A DNA stretch of 64,000 nt from Paenibacillus sp. CC-CFT747 (GTDB taxonomy: Bacteria > Bacillota > Bacilli > Paenibacillales > NBRC-103111). Made by a program: the position numbers and the translations under genes. The notes below the pieces were generated by a model. The model did no database searches. It saw nothing but the letters and a program-made list of their open reading frames with translations, and was not told the DNA's origin. The stretch lies in contig CP106741.1 of NCBI GenBank assembly GCA_030323305.1, forward strand, positions 6,158,764 to 6,222,763, given 5' to 3'. Shown here in pieces: positions 25,707 through 36,182 of the stretch; the first letter of the stretch is position 1, and the number at the start of each line of letters is the position of its first letter.

Positions 25707-28630
25707 CTATTGCCGCCGTTTCTTGGCGGCGAGAAGCCGGCTCATGGTCTCGCTCCGCCCTGCCGTTTCCCCTTGAACAGGCTGATCGGGTGGAGGCACG
25801 GGACGCTCCTTTCCTTCCCCGCTACCCGGCCGGTCTCGAACGGGAGTGCGAGAAGGACCTTTGCCGGCTTGTGCCTTACGGTTCTCCTCCGACAGCGTGT
25901 CCTCTCCCCGCTTCATGAGGCCCGCACCCGGGACTTGATCAGGCGGCCGCTGCTCCCCAAGCTCCGGTAAAAGGCCGCCGCCTGGTCCTTGCGTCTGCCG
26001 AGCCTTTCCATCTTGGCCGGAGCGGAAGGGACAGTAACCGGCCGGTCGCTGAAACCGAACCGCCTCCTCGCCCTTTCCGCAAGCCGGGACCATGGCACAT
26101 TCAACCGCCTGGCCGCAATGTCGGCCACCCACAAGAGAGCGGCAGCGGCCAGCAGCAGCCTCGTTCTGTCCCGGCTCTGCTTCTTGGCCTGGACGGCTCC
26201 CTGGAATACTTCCTCCGGATGCTCGGATGAAAGCAGACGGCCTCCGGTCATGTCGGCCAGCTGCTTAAGCTTGGCGGTTTGGTCGCCGGCCGATAGCCGG
26301 TATTCCGGTGAGTAGGGGATGACAAAGCCCGTAGTGGAGGATCCCAGCGTCTTGGAGCGGTCGGCGGGATCCTGAACATCGATGCGTGTCAGGTAAACCC
26401 CCGGTTGGCGCACGGGCACCTGCGCCTCGTATTCACCGGGCAGCGTAGGAATCGCGGCGAGCTCCGTTATCCCAAGGGCTTCATCCGTCACCGTCGCTTG
26501 GATCTCTCCCTGGAATGCCGGATCGGCGCTCTTCAGGTCCAGCTTGACTTCATCTCCCTCCAGCCGGGAGGTGACCTCGAAGGCAGAAGCTTGAAACTGG
26601 GGAAACGTCCATTTCGCCAGCCGGCTGAACACTTCGGGAAACCGGTCCCAGGACGTCCAGTCCGGCGACCACTTGCCGCTGAAATCACTCGTCCAGGCCA
26701 CGCTGCGGCCCGAGCCGTACTGCCAGCGGACAAGTAGCGGATCCGGCTCGGGACTGAGCAGAATCGTCTCAGCCGATTCCTTGGCCGTGGCCGCCACATA
26801 CGCCTTGACCTTCGGAACGCCGTCCCCGAACAAGCCGCTCCAATCCGCGAGCTGTCCCGCCGCCGGGACAAAGGCTGGTCGACGACATAGGTCCTCGACA
26901 TCATGACGGTTTCCCGGCTGAAGATAGCGGGAAGCGTGCTTTGGTCGTTCGTGAAATAATAACGCCCTTTTGCGAGCTTGGACAGGTACTCCAGCAGCTG
27001 CCCGTCAGCCCCGTCCCCGACGGCCACGGTCGACATGGTCATGTTATTCTGAACCATGTTCCCGGTTAAAGCCTCATAGCTCTGGCTGGTCGCCGATTGT
27101 CCGTCCGTAAGCAGTATAATATGCTTGCGCTGGGCGTCCACCTTCAGCAGCTTCTGGTACGCGGCATCCACGGCCGTATAAATCTCCGTTCCGCCGTCCG
27201 GCTGAATGGAGGAGATCTGTTCCATCACCTTCTCCCGGTCGGTCAAGCGGGTGGGCTCTACCACCCACCAAGGGGAGGTATCGAAGGCAACAACGCCGAC
27301 TGTATCCTTATCCCGGAGCATCTCGACCGTCCGCAAAGCGGCTTCCTTGGCCAGCTCCAGCTTGCCGCCGCCCATGCTTCCCGACCGGTCAATGACCAGG
27401 ATCAGCCCTAGCGACGGAACCTCCCTTTTTCCTTCCAGCTCCATCTTAACCGGCAGCGCCTTCTCTATCGGCGTTTTGAAGTAGCCTCCCAGGCCGTAGC
27501 TGTCCTCTCCTCCGACCATCAGGAGGCCGATTCCGTAATCCCTTACCGCCTGTTCGATGCGTTCCATCTTGGGACCAGAGATACGGGTCGCCGGCACATT
27601 GTTCAGGATAAGGCTGTCGTACCCAGTGTAATCCGCCAGTTCAGACGGAAGCATTTCCGGGGAAATAATGGTAAAACCAATCAGTCCTGACGTGAGCGCG
27701 GCCGTTATATTGGAGGAGGAGCCCGGCTTTCCTTCCACGATCAGCACCTTCGGAGGACCCGTCACCCGGCTGAAGGCATAGCCGGAATTGTTGGCCGCCT
27801 GTTCGTCGTCGGCGAAATAGATTTCCGCGCGGTACCGGTGAAACCCCGGCTCGCGGGCAAGGCTCTGAAAGGCGAAGCGGTTCTCTCCCTTCTCCACGGT
27901 GACCTGCTCTCTCGTCAGCTCCTGGTTGTCTTCATAAACCCTCAGCTCTCCGGTTCCGGCAAACGTGCTGTTCAAGGAGATCTCCAGGGAATATTTCTCC
28001 GCCTGGTAGATTTTCTCCGGCACCTTGACGCTTTCAATGGAAATATCACGGCCGGCTTCCTTCGCCATCGGAAGAACATCGACGGGAATCCCTTTGTTCT
28101 GAAGCAGCCTCGCCTGCCGAAGAAGGTCCCCCGCGTTCTCTTCTCCATCCGAGATGAGGACGATCCGAGGGGTAACGGATTCCGGAAACAGACTCCCGGC
28201 CAGCTGAAGGCCACCGGCCAGATGAGTAAACTGGGTATTCACTTTCCCATCGTAAGCGATCCGGCCCGTCCCTTCCCCGGACAGTTGGCGCTCCACCAGC
28301 GACTCCAAGCCCGTACTGATCACACCCGCCAGGTCTTTCTCTCCTTTGGCAGAGACGGAAGCTTGAATCCATTGTCCGGCCGTCTGACCGGCCGGCATAC
28401 TGTCCGAACGGTCCAGGACGAAGTAAACGGCTTTTTGTTCCATAGTAGCCACCGTCTGCAGTCCGGCCAAGGCCAGGATAAGGAGCAGCAGGATCAAGGA
28501 GCGCAGCGGAACGGCCATGCGCCTCCGCCATCCGCCCCGAGCCGGATAAGTCCTCCACGCCCAGACGGCAAAGGCAGCCAGAGGCAGGAGCAGAAGGAGA
28601 TACCAAGGCTCGTTAAATTGAATTCCCACG
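25707..28630 (-). CDS. Large membrane protein with two vWA domains and a GATase-like domain (two frame breaks)
   Basis: GTG start at 28630 (GGGGGTG upstream) opens two membrane helices (PWYLLLLLPLAAFAVWAW; SLILLLLILALAGL), then a first vWA domain with MIDAS DRSDS, a flavodoxin/GATase-like region (PPKVLIVEGKPGSSS to GLLMVGGEDSYGLGG), a second vWA with DRSGS, a beta-rich part, a late membrane helix and a basic tail ending SRLLAAKKRRQ. Frame changes at about 26870 and 25918; repaired length about 974 residues. Likely a metal-dependent protein-binding scaffold. Last gene of the operon. In the raw sequence it appears fused to the preceding gene. Confidence 0.78.
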
Positions 28631-30545
28631 CCGGAACACCCCCACTCCGCTAAAATGACGACAGAGGCCAGCAGGAGAACCCACGGCAGCCACGAATAGG
28701 GGGACTCCCCCGCATGCCGGCCCGCCGGCGCTTCGTAGGAAACCCCCTCTTCCCCCGTCCCCTCTTGGTCTCCAGGGAAGGCCAGCTCGGGACGGCGGGC
28801 GAAATCCGATTCACCGGGATCGGCGGCTGCTTCGAGGTACCGCCGGATTTCGCCTTGCCCCTTCTCCGTTTTCTCTACAAACTGATACAAGCCGGGACGG
28901 CCGGGTACCGTCTGGCTGCTGGAGACGGCTTTGTCCTTCTTCTCGGCAGGCAGGCTCACCGGCGAAGCGCCCGGAGAGTCGACGGCTACCCATTCGGCAG
29001 AAACCGTCTGCGGCGAAACCGCCACCTCCTTCCGGCTGCCGGCCGTCACCCTTCCGAGGCTCGCGCCTTGAGCGGAGCCGAGCCAGTCGACCGCATTTTG
29101 GACGAGAATGGGAAATTCGGAACGAAGGGGAAGATCCGACTGGTGCAGATCAAAGGTAAACAGAAGACGGGGACGCCCGTTCTCTTCCCCGGCCAGTATA
29201 AGCGGAGAAGTACCGTCGGAAATAACCGGCTTGCCCCAAGGAACGGAGCCGACTTTCGTCCGCTTGGCGATATGCGTATCCTGAAAGCTGATATAGCGGG
29301 TCACGGGATGCTCGGTGATGCGGAAATCCCCTCCGCCCTCTTCGTCCTCCCCTTCTACGCCGCTGTGAATGTACCAGACCGGCAGGGAATCGAGAAGGGC
29401 CTTCCATTCCTTCGTTTGCAGCAGGGACGGGGAAACCGAATCCACCACGATCAGATCGGGTTTGCTCTCGGCTGTAAGGGGAGCGGTGCCCGGCTGGACG
29501 GCCATCTTGGTAATCTCGATATTCGCCAAACGGAGCGCCTTCTCCAGAAACAAATTCCCTTCCGACAGAAGCAGCGCCTTACGGGGACGGTCCCCTTCCG
29601 GAAACGCATAGGCACGGTTATCCGCGGGATACGTATCCTCCGGATCGACCGCTTGAATCCGGTAATAATCGGAAAGGGGAAGCCCGTCCCAATATAAGCT
29701 TCTCTGCTCGCCGGCCGGGATCGCCACTTGGCGTGAAGGACCGGCTTGGGGCCCGCCGCAAGCGTTACTTCCACCTCCCGGCCCGTCCCGCCCCAGTTCC
29801 GGAGGACGGCGACGGCGGACATCGTACCGGATGAGGAGTCCGGGGCTTTGACGCCAAACTGCATGACGCTGACGTTTCCGGCATCCGGATTCCCCACGTC
29901 CTCCCGATGGACAGGTACGGAATAAGTCAATCCGGCGGCAGGATCTGTCCAGCGGCCGTCGGTGTAAACCCGGATTTCTCCGTCGGGGTCATCCTGGGTA
30001 AGAGCAGCGGCGAGCGACATCGTTTCTTTGTAGGCGGTTTTTCCGTAGGAGGGAGTTACCGCCTTAAGCGCCTCCAGCACCCGGTCCGCCGAAGCTTCCC
30101 GGGCAACGGGAACCTCCGGCTCGGTCCCCATCAGCAGAAGGGTAACGAGGCTTCCCGGACTCTTGGCTTGAATCCGCTCCGCTATCCGCCGCTTGGCCTC
30201 CTCCAGGGTGGAATTCGTCCCCTCTCCGCTACCTGTTGCCGCCTCCATGCTTGCGGAACGGTCGAGGACATAAACGGTATGCCCGCTCTCGCCTTTCGGA
30301 GACCAGCTGAACGGCTGCAGCAGAGCTAATACGAGCAGGGTGGCCGCGGCCAGCTGCAGAATAAGCAGCAGCTGGTTCCGCAGCTTTTGCCAGGGGCGAT
30401 TCGCTTCCAGGTTGCGAAGCACCCGGTTCCACAGCAGATGGCTCGGAATTTCGGTATCGATGTATTGGCGCTTCAACAGATAGAGAAGCACAATGGCCGG
30501 AAGCGTCAGACCGAACCACAGGCCGTTTAGCCATTGGAAATGCAT
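28614..30545 (-). CDS. BatA-type vWA membrane protein (two frame breaks)
   Basis: N-terminal BatA-like double helix (GLWFGLTLPAIVLLYLLKRQY; LLLILQLAAATLLVLALL) followed by a vWA domain with MIDAS DRSAS, an extended beta-rich region, and a C-terminal helix (SWLPWVLLLASVVILAEWG). Frame changes at about 29733 and 28642; in the latter a run of five G needs six, giving an end VFRRGNSI and a stop at 28614 that overlaps the next gene's start. About 643 residues. The family acts with MoxR ATPases in envelope or protein-maturation roles; the precise role is unknown. Confidence 0.78.
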
Positions 30546-30667
30546 AGGTCACCTCGTTTGTCCCTGCCGGCCGAAGGTCGGCCTTCCTCCTCTAGTAGAG
30601 GGTCTTTCCCCGAACGGGATGGAAAAAGGGCTTCTGCCCCTTAGGCACAGAACACCCCGGTTCGTAA

Positions 30668-31568
30668 TTAGAACAGAAGACCCGCGTCGCGAAAGGCTCG
30701 GCGGACGGTTACGTCCACCGGCACGTCGGTTACTGCCAGCACGTAAGCCATCCCCCGCTCGCGGCAAAATCGTTGAAGCCCGCGCGTATAACGGTCCACC
30801 GTCTTCCGGTATTCCTCCAGCACACGGCGGGAAACGGCAACCTCCTTCGCTTCCCCCGTTTCGCTGTCGATCAGACGAAGATCGCCCATAAGGTCGGGAC
30901 GGACTTCTTCCGGGGACAGGACCTGGACGACCACCACTTCCTGGCGCGCGGCCAGAAAATAAGAGAGGGTCTGCTCAATCCCCGACTCATACAGGAAGTC
31001 GGAGAAGATCCACGTGCTGCCCGGGAGCCTAGGAAGGGCGGAGGGCTTCATCAGGGCACCCTTCATGTTTCCGGAAAGCTCCACCTCCGCCTGCTCCAGA
31101 AAGGCAAAAGCCGGGAAGCGGAGCCTTTGCCCCGCATAACCGGAAGCTGCCCGATCATGTCCTCCCCGAACAGCTTCACCCCCACCCGGTCATATCCCGC
31201 CAGTGTGATGTACCCTACGCAAGCGGCCAGGCGGCGGGCATAAAGGAACTTGGAATGATCAGGATGGCTATCCGTGCCTCCAAAATCCATGGATCGCGAG
31301 ACGTCCACATAGAGGTGAACCTGTAGCTCCTGTTCATCCATAAACTGCTTGATAAACGCTTTGCCGGTTCGCCCGTATACATTCCAGTCCAGCTGCCGGG
31401 TGTCGTCGCCCGGGGTGTACATGCGGTAGTCGGCAAATTCCATAGAGGAACCGAGCATGCGGGAGCGGCGCTTGCCCTGCATCGTCCCGCGGATTCTTTT
31501 CTTCGCGGCAACGCTCATCTGCTCGATTCGAAGCAGAAGACCCGGATCGGGAAAAGCTTCCCGCTCAT
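30668..31568 (-). CDS. DUF58 protein (two frame breaks)
   Basis: MoxR-associated DUF58/vWA-like protein. ATG 31568 overlaps the moxR stop (ATGA). Seen: PGLLLRIEQMSVAAKKRIRG, the family motif RSRMLGSSMEFADYRMYTPGDDTRQLDW (two halves), then DVSRSMDFGG with a MIDAS-like DxSxS, and after the second break WIFSDFLYESG and the C-terminal VDVTVRRAFRDAGLLF. Frame changes at about 31550 and 31115, each repaired by one base, giving about 300 residues. Cytoplasmic; partner of the MoxR ATPase. Confidence 0.85.
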
Positions 31569-32553
31569 CGGCCGTTCTCTAGCGAGGAGAGAATGTCCTC
31601 CACGACCGTATCGGTGGAGACTCCCGTCGCTTGTCCTTCGAAATTAAGAAAAATGCGGTGCCGCAAGGCCGGTACGGCCACCTGCCGGATATCCTTCACC
31701 GACACGTGCATCCGCCCCTGGGTCATGGCCCTGACCTTGGCCACCGACACGATGGATTGAATGCCTCGGGGTCCTGAGCCGAACCGGACATAGTGACCAA
31801 CGGAATCCGGTGCGCCTTTCTCCCCGGGATGAGTTCTCATAAGAAGCTGAACCGCATAGTCGAGAACATCGTCGGCGAGAAGGATTTCCTGGCCCCTCGC
31901 TGGATTTCCTCCAGAAGCGGAGCGTCGGCCACCTTCCCGGCTTCCACCGTTACCGCGGAGGTGGTTCTTCTTACAATCTCCTTGAGTTCCTCCGGAGTCG
32001 GATAGGTGACGTGGATTTTAAGCAAGAAGCGGTCCAGCTGCGCCTCCGGCAGCGGATACGTGCCTTCGTTCTCCAGCGGATTCTGGGTAGCCAGCACAAA
32101 AAATGGCCGGGGAAGCCGGTGGGTGGTGGAGCCGATGGTCACCGTTTTCTCCTGCATGGCTTCGAGCAGGGCGCTCTGGGTCTTCGGAGTCGCCCGGTTG
32201 ATCTCATCGGCCAGGAGGAGGTTCCCGAACACGGGACCCGGCTGAAACTCGTAGGACGTTTCGCCCTTCTGGCCGAAGCGGATCACATTCGTTCCGGTAA
32301 TGTCGGCCGGCATCAGGTCCGGGGTAAATTGAATCCGGGAGAAGCTCAGGTCAAGCGTATCGGCGATCGTCCGCACGAGCATCGTCTTGCCGAGGCCCGG
32401 TATCCCTTCGAGCAGGGCGTGCCCTCCGGCCAGAATACACCAAAGAATCTGCTCGACCACCTCCTTCTGGCCGACGATGACGCGTCCGATCTGTTCTCGT
32501 ATGGCATTAATGGAAGCCGTCCAGCCCTCCACTTGTTCTTTCGATTCGATCAA
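31565..32553 (-). CDS. MoxR-family AAA+ ATPase (one frame break)
   Basis: AAA+ ATPase with Walker A GIPGLGKT, Walker B LLADEINRA, sensor 1 LATQNPLE and a C-terminal lid (GPRGIQSIVSVAKVRAM). MoxR proteins act as chaperone-like ATPases with vWA proteins. TTG start at 32553 favoured by AGGTGG upstream; a GTG at 32562 is too close to a ribosome site. Frame changes at about 31893 (GGGG run); one base restores about 329 residues. The stop overlaps the DUF58 start. Confidence 0.9.
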
Positions 32554-32570
32554 GCTTTCCACCTCGCTCT

Positions 32571-32591
32571 AGTGCCTTATCCGGTAAGGCA
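32571..32591. repeat. Short palindrome with the CTTATCCGGT motif
   Basis: TGCCTTA-TCCGG-TAAGGCA, preceded by AG so that AGTGCCTTATCCG matches exactly the terminal repeat of the element at 20990-21081. It lies between two genes of the MoxR operon. Confidence 0.5.
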
Positions 32592-32595
32592 AGAA

Positions 32596-34321
32596 TCATC
32601 CATCCGGCTGGATTTCGGTAAAATAGTCCCTCACTCGGTTTTGCATGTTCTGCGGCAGGGGATGGCGGTCCAGGGAGCTTTTAGCCTCCGCGGCATACTC
32701 CGAGTAGACCTCTTCGTAGGGCCGCGATACGCCGTCCACTACCGGAGCGGGACCGCCCTTCTCCACCTGTCCCGGACCGCTAACCGGTCCTTGGTCGGAC
32801 TGTACGTTGCCGGAGCCTTCAAGCGAACGCGGCGTCGTCACGAGGCTTCGGTTGCCCGCCCCCGTTCCGGCGCCCGTACCACCGGCCGCTCCACTGCCGC
32901 CAGCCCCGCGCCCGCCCCCGCTCCGGCTCCAGCTCCGTTGCCTGCGCCTGCACCGGCTCCGCTTGCCCCAGCCCCGGCTCCAGCACCTGCTCCCGATCCG
33001 GCTCCAGCGCCTGCACCGGCACCTGGCGCCGGCGACGAGCCGGGCGGCGCCGATGCTGACGGTTGCTGGCTGCCGGGCGGGCTTGCCGATCCGGCGCCGG
33101 CGTTAGAGGCCAGCGCTCCCGCGAGCCCGCCCGGGCTCCACGCCGCCGAAGCCGGCGTGCCGGCTGCCGCAAGCTGCGCGGCCATCGGCAGGCCCATCTG
33201 CGCGAGCTGGGCGCTCTGCTGCTGCGCCAAGGCCAGCTGCTGCGCATTCTGCTGGAGCCCCTGGGCGGCAAGCTTCATCTGCTCGCCAAGCTGCTCCAGC
33301 TGTTCCTGCAGATCCTTCGGGTCGGCGTCCGGGGAACCCGCCTTCTTGAGTCCTTCGGCCGTCTCCTTCATCGCCTCTTTCAGCGGCTGGAGCTCTTCCC
33401 CGCCCGGAGCTTGCTGCGCCAGCTTCTCCAGCTCCTTCGCAAGCGCCTCCTTTTGATCGGGGAAAGCTTCATGACTTGGGAGGCGAAGGAGTCTAGTGCC
33501 TTTTGCAGCTCCTCGGAACGGCCCTGCTGAAGGGCCTCCGCCGCCTGCTTAAGGGAGGCCTGCTTCTTCATCTCCTCGGCCAGCTGCTGGGTCCGCTGGA
33601 TCGCTTTTTCCGAGTTCTCCGCCTGCTTATTCAGCTCTTTCATCGTTTTTTCCATTTCCTCCAGAGCGGCGCGGGCGTCCTTGGGGCGGTCCAGCGCTTC
33701 GTCCAGGCGATTTAATTCCTTCTCCATATTCCGCTTCGCGGGCTCCGGGAGGCTGGCGCTCTTAAGCTTCTCCTTCATCTCCTGCACCTGCCGGTCCTGC
33801 TCCTGCACCCACTGCTTCTCTTCCGCTTCTTTGAGCGCCTGATCATGCATCGGATTCGGCAGGAGCATAAGGACGGCAGCGGCTGCCGCTCCCCGGCCAG
33901 CACCAGCATCGGACGGAGAAGAGACGGAAGACGAATGTTCTCTTTTAGCGTTGCCGCGAACCGGTTGAGGTACGTCTCGGCTTCCTCCCGCTGGATCCGG
34001 GCGATCGGAGAATCGGAAGCCCGGTATTGGAGCGCGGTCGATACCGCGTCCTGGGCTTCCCTTTGTCCACGACGGACGCGGCGGCTTCATCCGGTACAGA
34101 CCGGAGGAACCCATAGAGGAAGCCCGCAACGGCTCCCAGTAGAACAAGGCCGACGGCCAGAAAGGGCTCGTGAAGCATCGGAATCAGCCGGGCTGTCCCT
34201 AGAGCAAGGAGGAGGCCCCGAGCCCGGCGGCGGTGCCCGCCCAAGTACAGCGCAGGGAGCGGACGAGACGCAGGCGGTTTTTGACAGGAACAAGCAGCCG
34301 GGATAAACGATCTCTCTCCAT
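32596..34321 (-). CDS. Membrane coiled-coil protein with Gly/Ala-rich tract (five frame breaks)
   Basis: ATG at 34321 (AAAGGAG upstream). A basic start, two hydrophobic segments (about residues 30-75), then a long coiled coil rich in Glu, Lys and Gln (KEAEEKQWVQEQDRQVQEMK, EEMEKTMKELNKQAE), a Gln-rich helix, a Gly/Ala/Ser/Pro tract (32840-33070) of alternating GAGA, and a short C-terminal domain (VSRPYEEVYSEYAAEAKSSL). Frame changes at about 34217, 34070, 33893, 33461 and 32905; each needs one added base. About 575 residues. No recognised family; position suggests an envelope scaffold served by the MoxR/vWA genes. Confidence 0.65.
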
Positions 34322-34382
34322 GGGGTTCTCCTTTCCTAACTCAAGGGATGGGCGACAAACTGGCGGGCTGCCAAAGGTTCGT

Positions 34383-35258
34383 TCAAGAACGCTTTTTAAG
34401 CCGCGGCCGGATATAACGGATGCTGATCCATACCGCCGCTACCGCCAGAACCGCATAGACGGGAACGCATACCTCCCACAGCTCCACAGGAGGCTGGGCA
34501 TTGTTCGACCCGGTTACCCGGAACACAGACCGTGAAATGCCCGGCTCAAACAAGCTCAGCAGAGCCGCCGCTGGATTGAAGCCGAGAATATACCCCACCC
34601 AGGAATAGGACGGCGGAGTGGTGCCGCGGTATGCCCTCTGCATTACCTCCATAAAGAAGAGATAAAGCATCCCGGTCCCGGCAAAGATGAACAATGTGAA
34701 GCCGTAGGTCACGATGATGGAGATTACCGTTTTCTTGAACAGGGTGGAGAACATGATGCCGAAGGCACCCAGCACGAACATGATGAACAGGTAGAACAGA
34801 AAAACCTTGATCAGCTGACTGGGCGAGATGCCTCCGAACAGGAAGACGATGCTGTAGACCGGCATCGTGGCGACAATGACGAGCAGCATGAAGCTTAAAG
34901 AGGAAACCAGCTTGCTGACGATAATCGTCGTCGAGCTCTGCTGCGTCGTAAGAAGCATATTAAGCGTCTGCTTCTCCCTCTCCCCGCTGACGATCCCTGC
35001 TGTCAGTCCCGGCGTCATGAAAGCGATGAGGCCAAGCTGAGCACAGCTGAGAAAATAGAACATCACCCGGCTGTTCTCCGGATTGAAGCCCGGTGATCCG
35101 TTTCCGAAGCCGCCCATGGTGACATAGATATAGCCGAATGCCATCAGCCCGATGGCAAGCAGATAGACAAGCAAGGCGATCGGGGAGCGGAGGGTCCGCA
35201 TCCTCAGGCGAAATTCCTTGTCGAGAACGGGATTGATCAATCGCTGCTGCCACTTCAT
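34383..35258 (-). CDS. ABC-2 type permease
   Basis: A 291-residue permease with six hydrophobic segments, including SPIALLVYLLAIGLMAFGYIYV and the ABC-2 block GIVSGEREKQTLNMLLTT. ATG 35258 has AGAGGGGG upstream. In the raw sequence it is in frame with the ATPase, but adding two bases to the run of five G at about 35268 gives the ATPase a stop that overlaps this ATG (ATGA). I treat it as a separate gene. Exported substrate unknown. Confidence 0.8.
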   Translation of the reverse strand: MKWQQRLINPVLDKEFRLRMRTLRSPIALLVYLLAIGLMAFGYIYVTMGGFGNGSPGFNPENSRVMFYFLSCAQLGLIAFMTPGLTAGIVSGEREKQTLNMLLTTQQSSTTIIVSKLVSSLSFMLLVIVATMPVYSIVFLFGGISPSQLIKVFLFYLFIMFVLGAFGIMFSTLFKKTVISIIVTYGFTLFIFAGTGMLYLFFMEVMQRAYRGTTPPSYSWVGYILGFNPAAALLSLFEPGISRSVFRVTGSNNAQPPVELWEVCVPVYAVLAVAAVWISIRYIRPRLKKRS

Positions 35259-36182
35259 GCGGGATCCCCCTCTAGTAATCTCCAGGAAGACGTCCTCCAG
35301 GTTGGTCTGGGCTTCGCTGAACGTCACGATCCGGAAGCCGGCGGCAATCATATCCGCCAAGAGCTCCGCCTGCTCTTCGTCCTGTCCGCTGAAATGAACA
35401 TGAATTCCCTGCTCGTCTTCCAGCACCATCGACGTCAGAGGCCGATCTCTCAGAAAGGCCACGGCTTGAGCAGAAAGTTCCGTCAAGCGAATGTGCAGAA
35501 CGCGTTTGACCCGCATCCGGTTCTGGATGTCCTGTACCTTTCCTTGGGCGATCATGCGTCCGTGCTCGATTACTCCGATCTCATCCACCATTTCGGCGAG
35601 CTCCGGAAGAATGTGGGAGGAAATGATGATCGTTTTGCCCATCGTCTTCAATTCTTTCAGAATTTCCCGCATTTCGATGCGGGCCCGGGGGTCCAGACCG
35701 GAAGCCGGCTCATCCAGTATAAGCAGCTCGGGGTCGTGCACGAGGCAGCGGGCCAGGCAGAGTCTCTGTTTCATGCCCCGGGACAAGGAATCGACATAGA
35801 AGTCCGCTTTGTCCGACAGATTGACCAGATCCAGCAGCTGGGGAATCAGCTTTTCGCGTTCGCTTCGCGGGATGCCGTAGCTGGCTCCATAGAAATGGAG
35901 GTACTCCGTCGTTTTGAACTGGTCGTACACCCCGAAGAAATCGGGCATATAGCCGATCAGCCGGCGGATTTCCTTCGGGTTCTCCGTCACCTCTATGCCG
36001 TTAACCTTGGCCGATCCCGACGTCGGAGCAAGCAGGGTGGCGAGGATGGACATCGTTGTGGATTTCCCCGCCCCGTTCGGGCCGACAAAGCCGAAAACCG
36101 TCCCTTTGGCGACCGACATGTTCATTCCCTTCAAGGCGGAAAAGCTTCCATACGTTTTCGTCAGATCTTTGATCTCAATCAT
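35255..36182 (-). CDS. ABC transporter ATP-binding protein
   Basis: About 308 residues with Walker A GPNGAGKST, Q-loop YMPDFFGVYD, signature SLSRGMKQRL (LSGGQ variant), Walker B LLILDEPASGLDP and H-loop SSHIL, then a C-terminal regulatory region ending LEDVFLEITRGG. It is a DrrA/CcmA-type exporter or immunity-type ATPase. ATG overlaps the stop of the preceding large protein. Pairs with the ABC-2 permease next to it. Confidence 0.9.

Noticed and set aside
26533..29727. A single 1064-residue protein joining two vWA proteins
   Set aside because: A run of five G near 28642 needs one more base; then the first protein stops at 28614 and the second starts at 28630 with its own ribosome site.
32011..33456. 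481-residue plus-strand frame with Pro/Ala repeats
   Set aside because: Antisense of moxR and of the Gly/Ala tract in the coiled-coil protein gene.
34383..36182. A fused ABC ATPase-permease protein
   Set aside because: A ribosome site and ATG lie at the junction, and two added bases in the G run give the ATPase a stop with an ATGA overlap. The fusion depends on a homopolymer.
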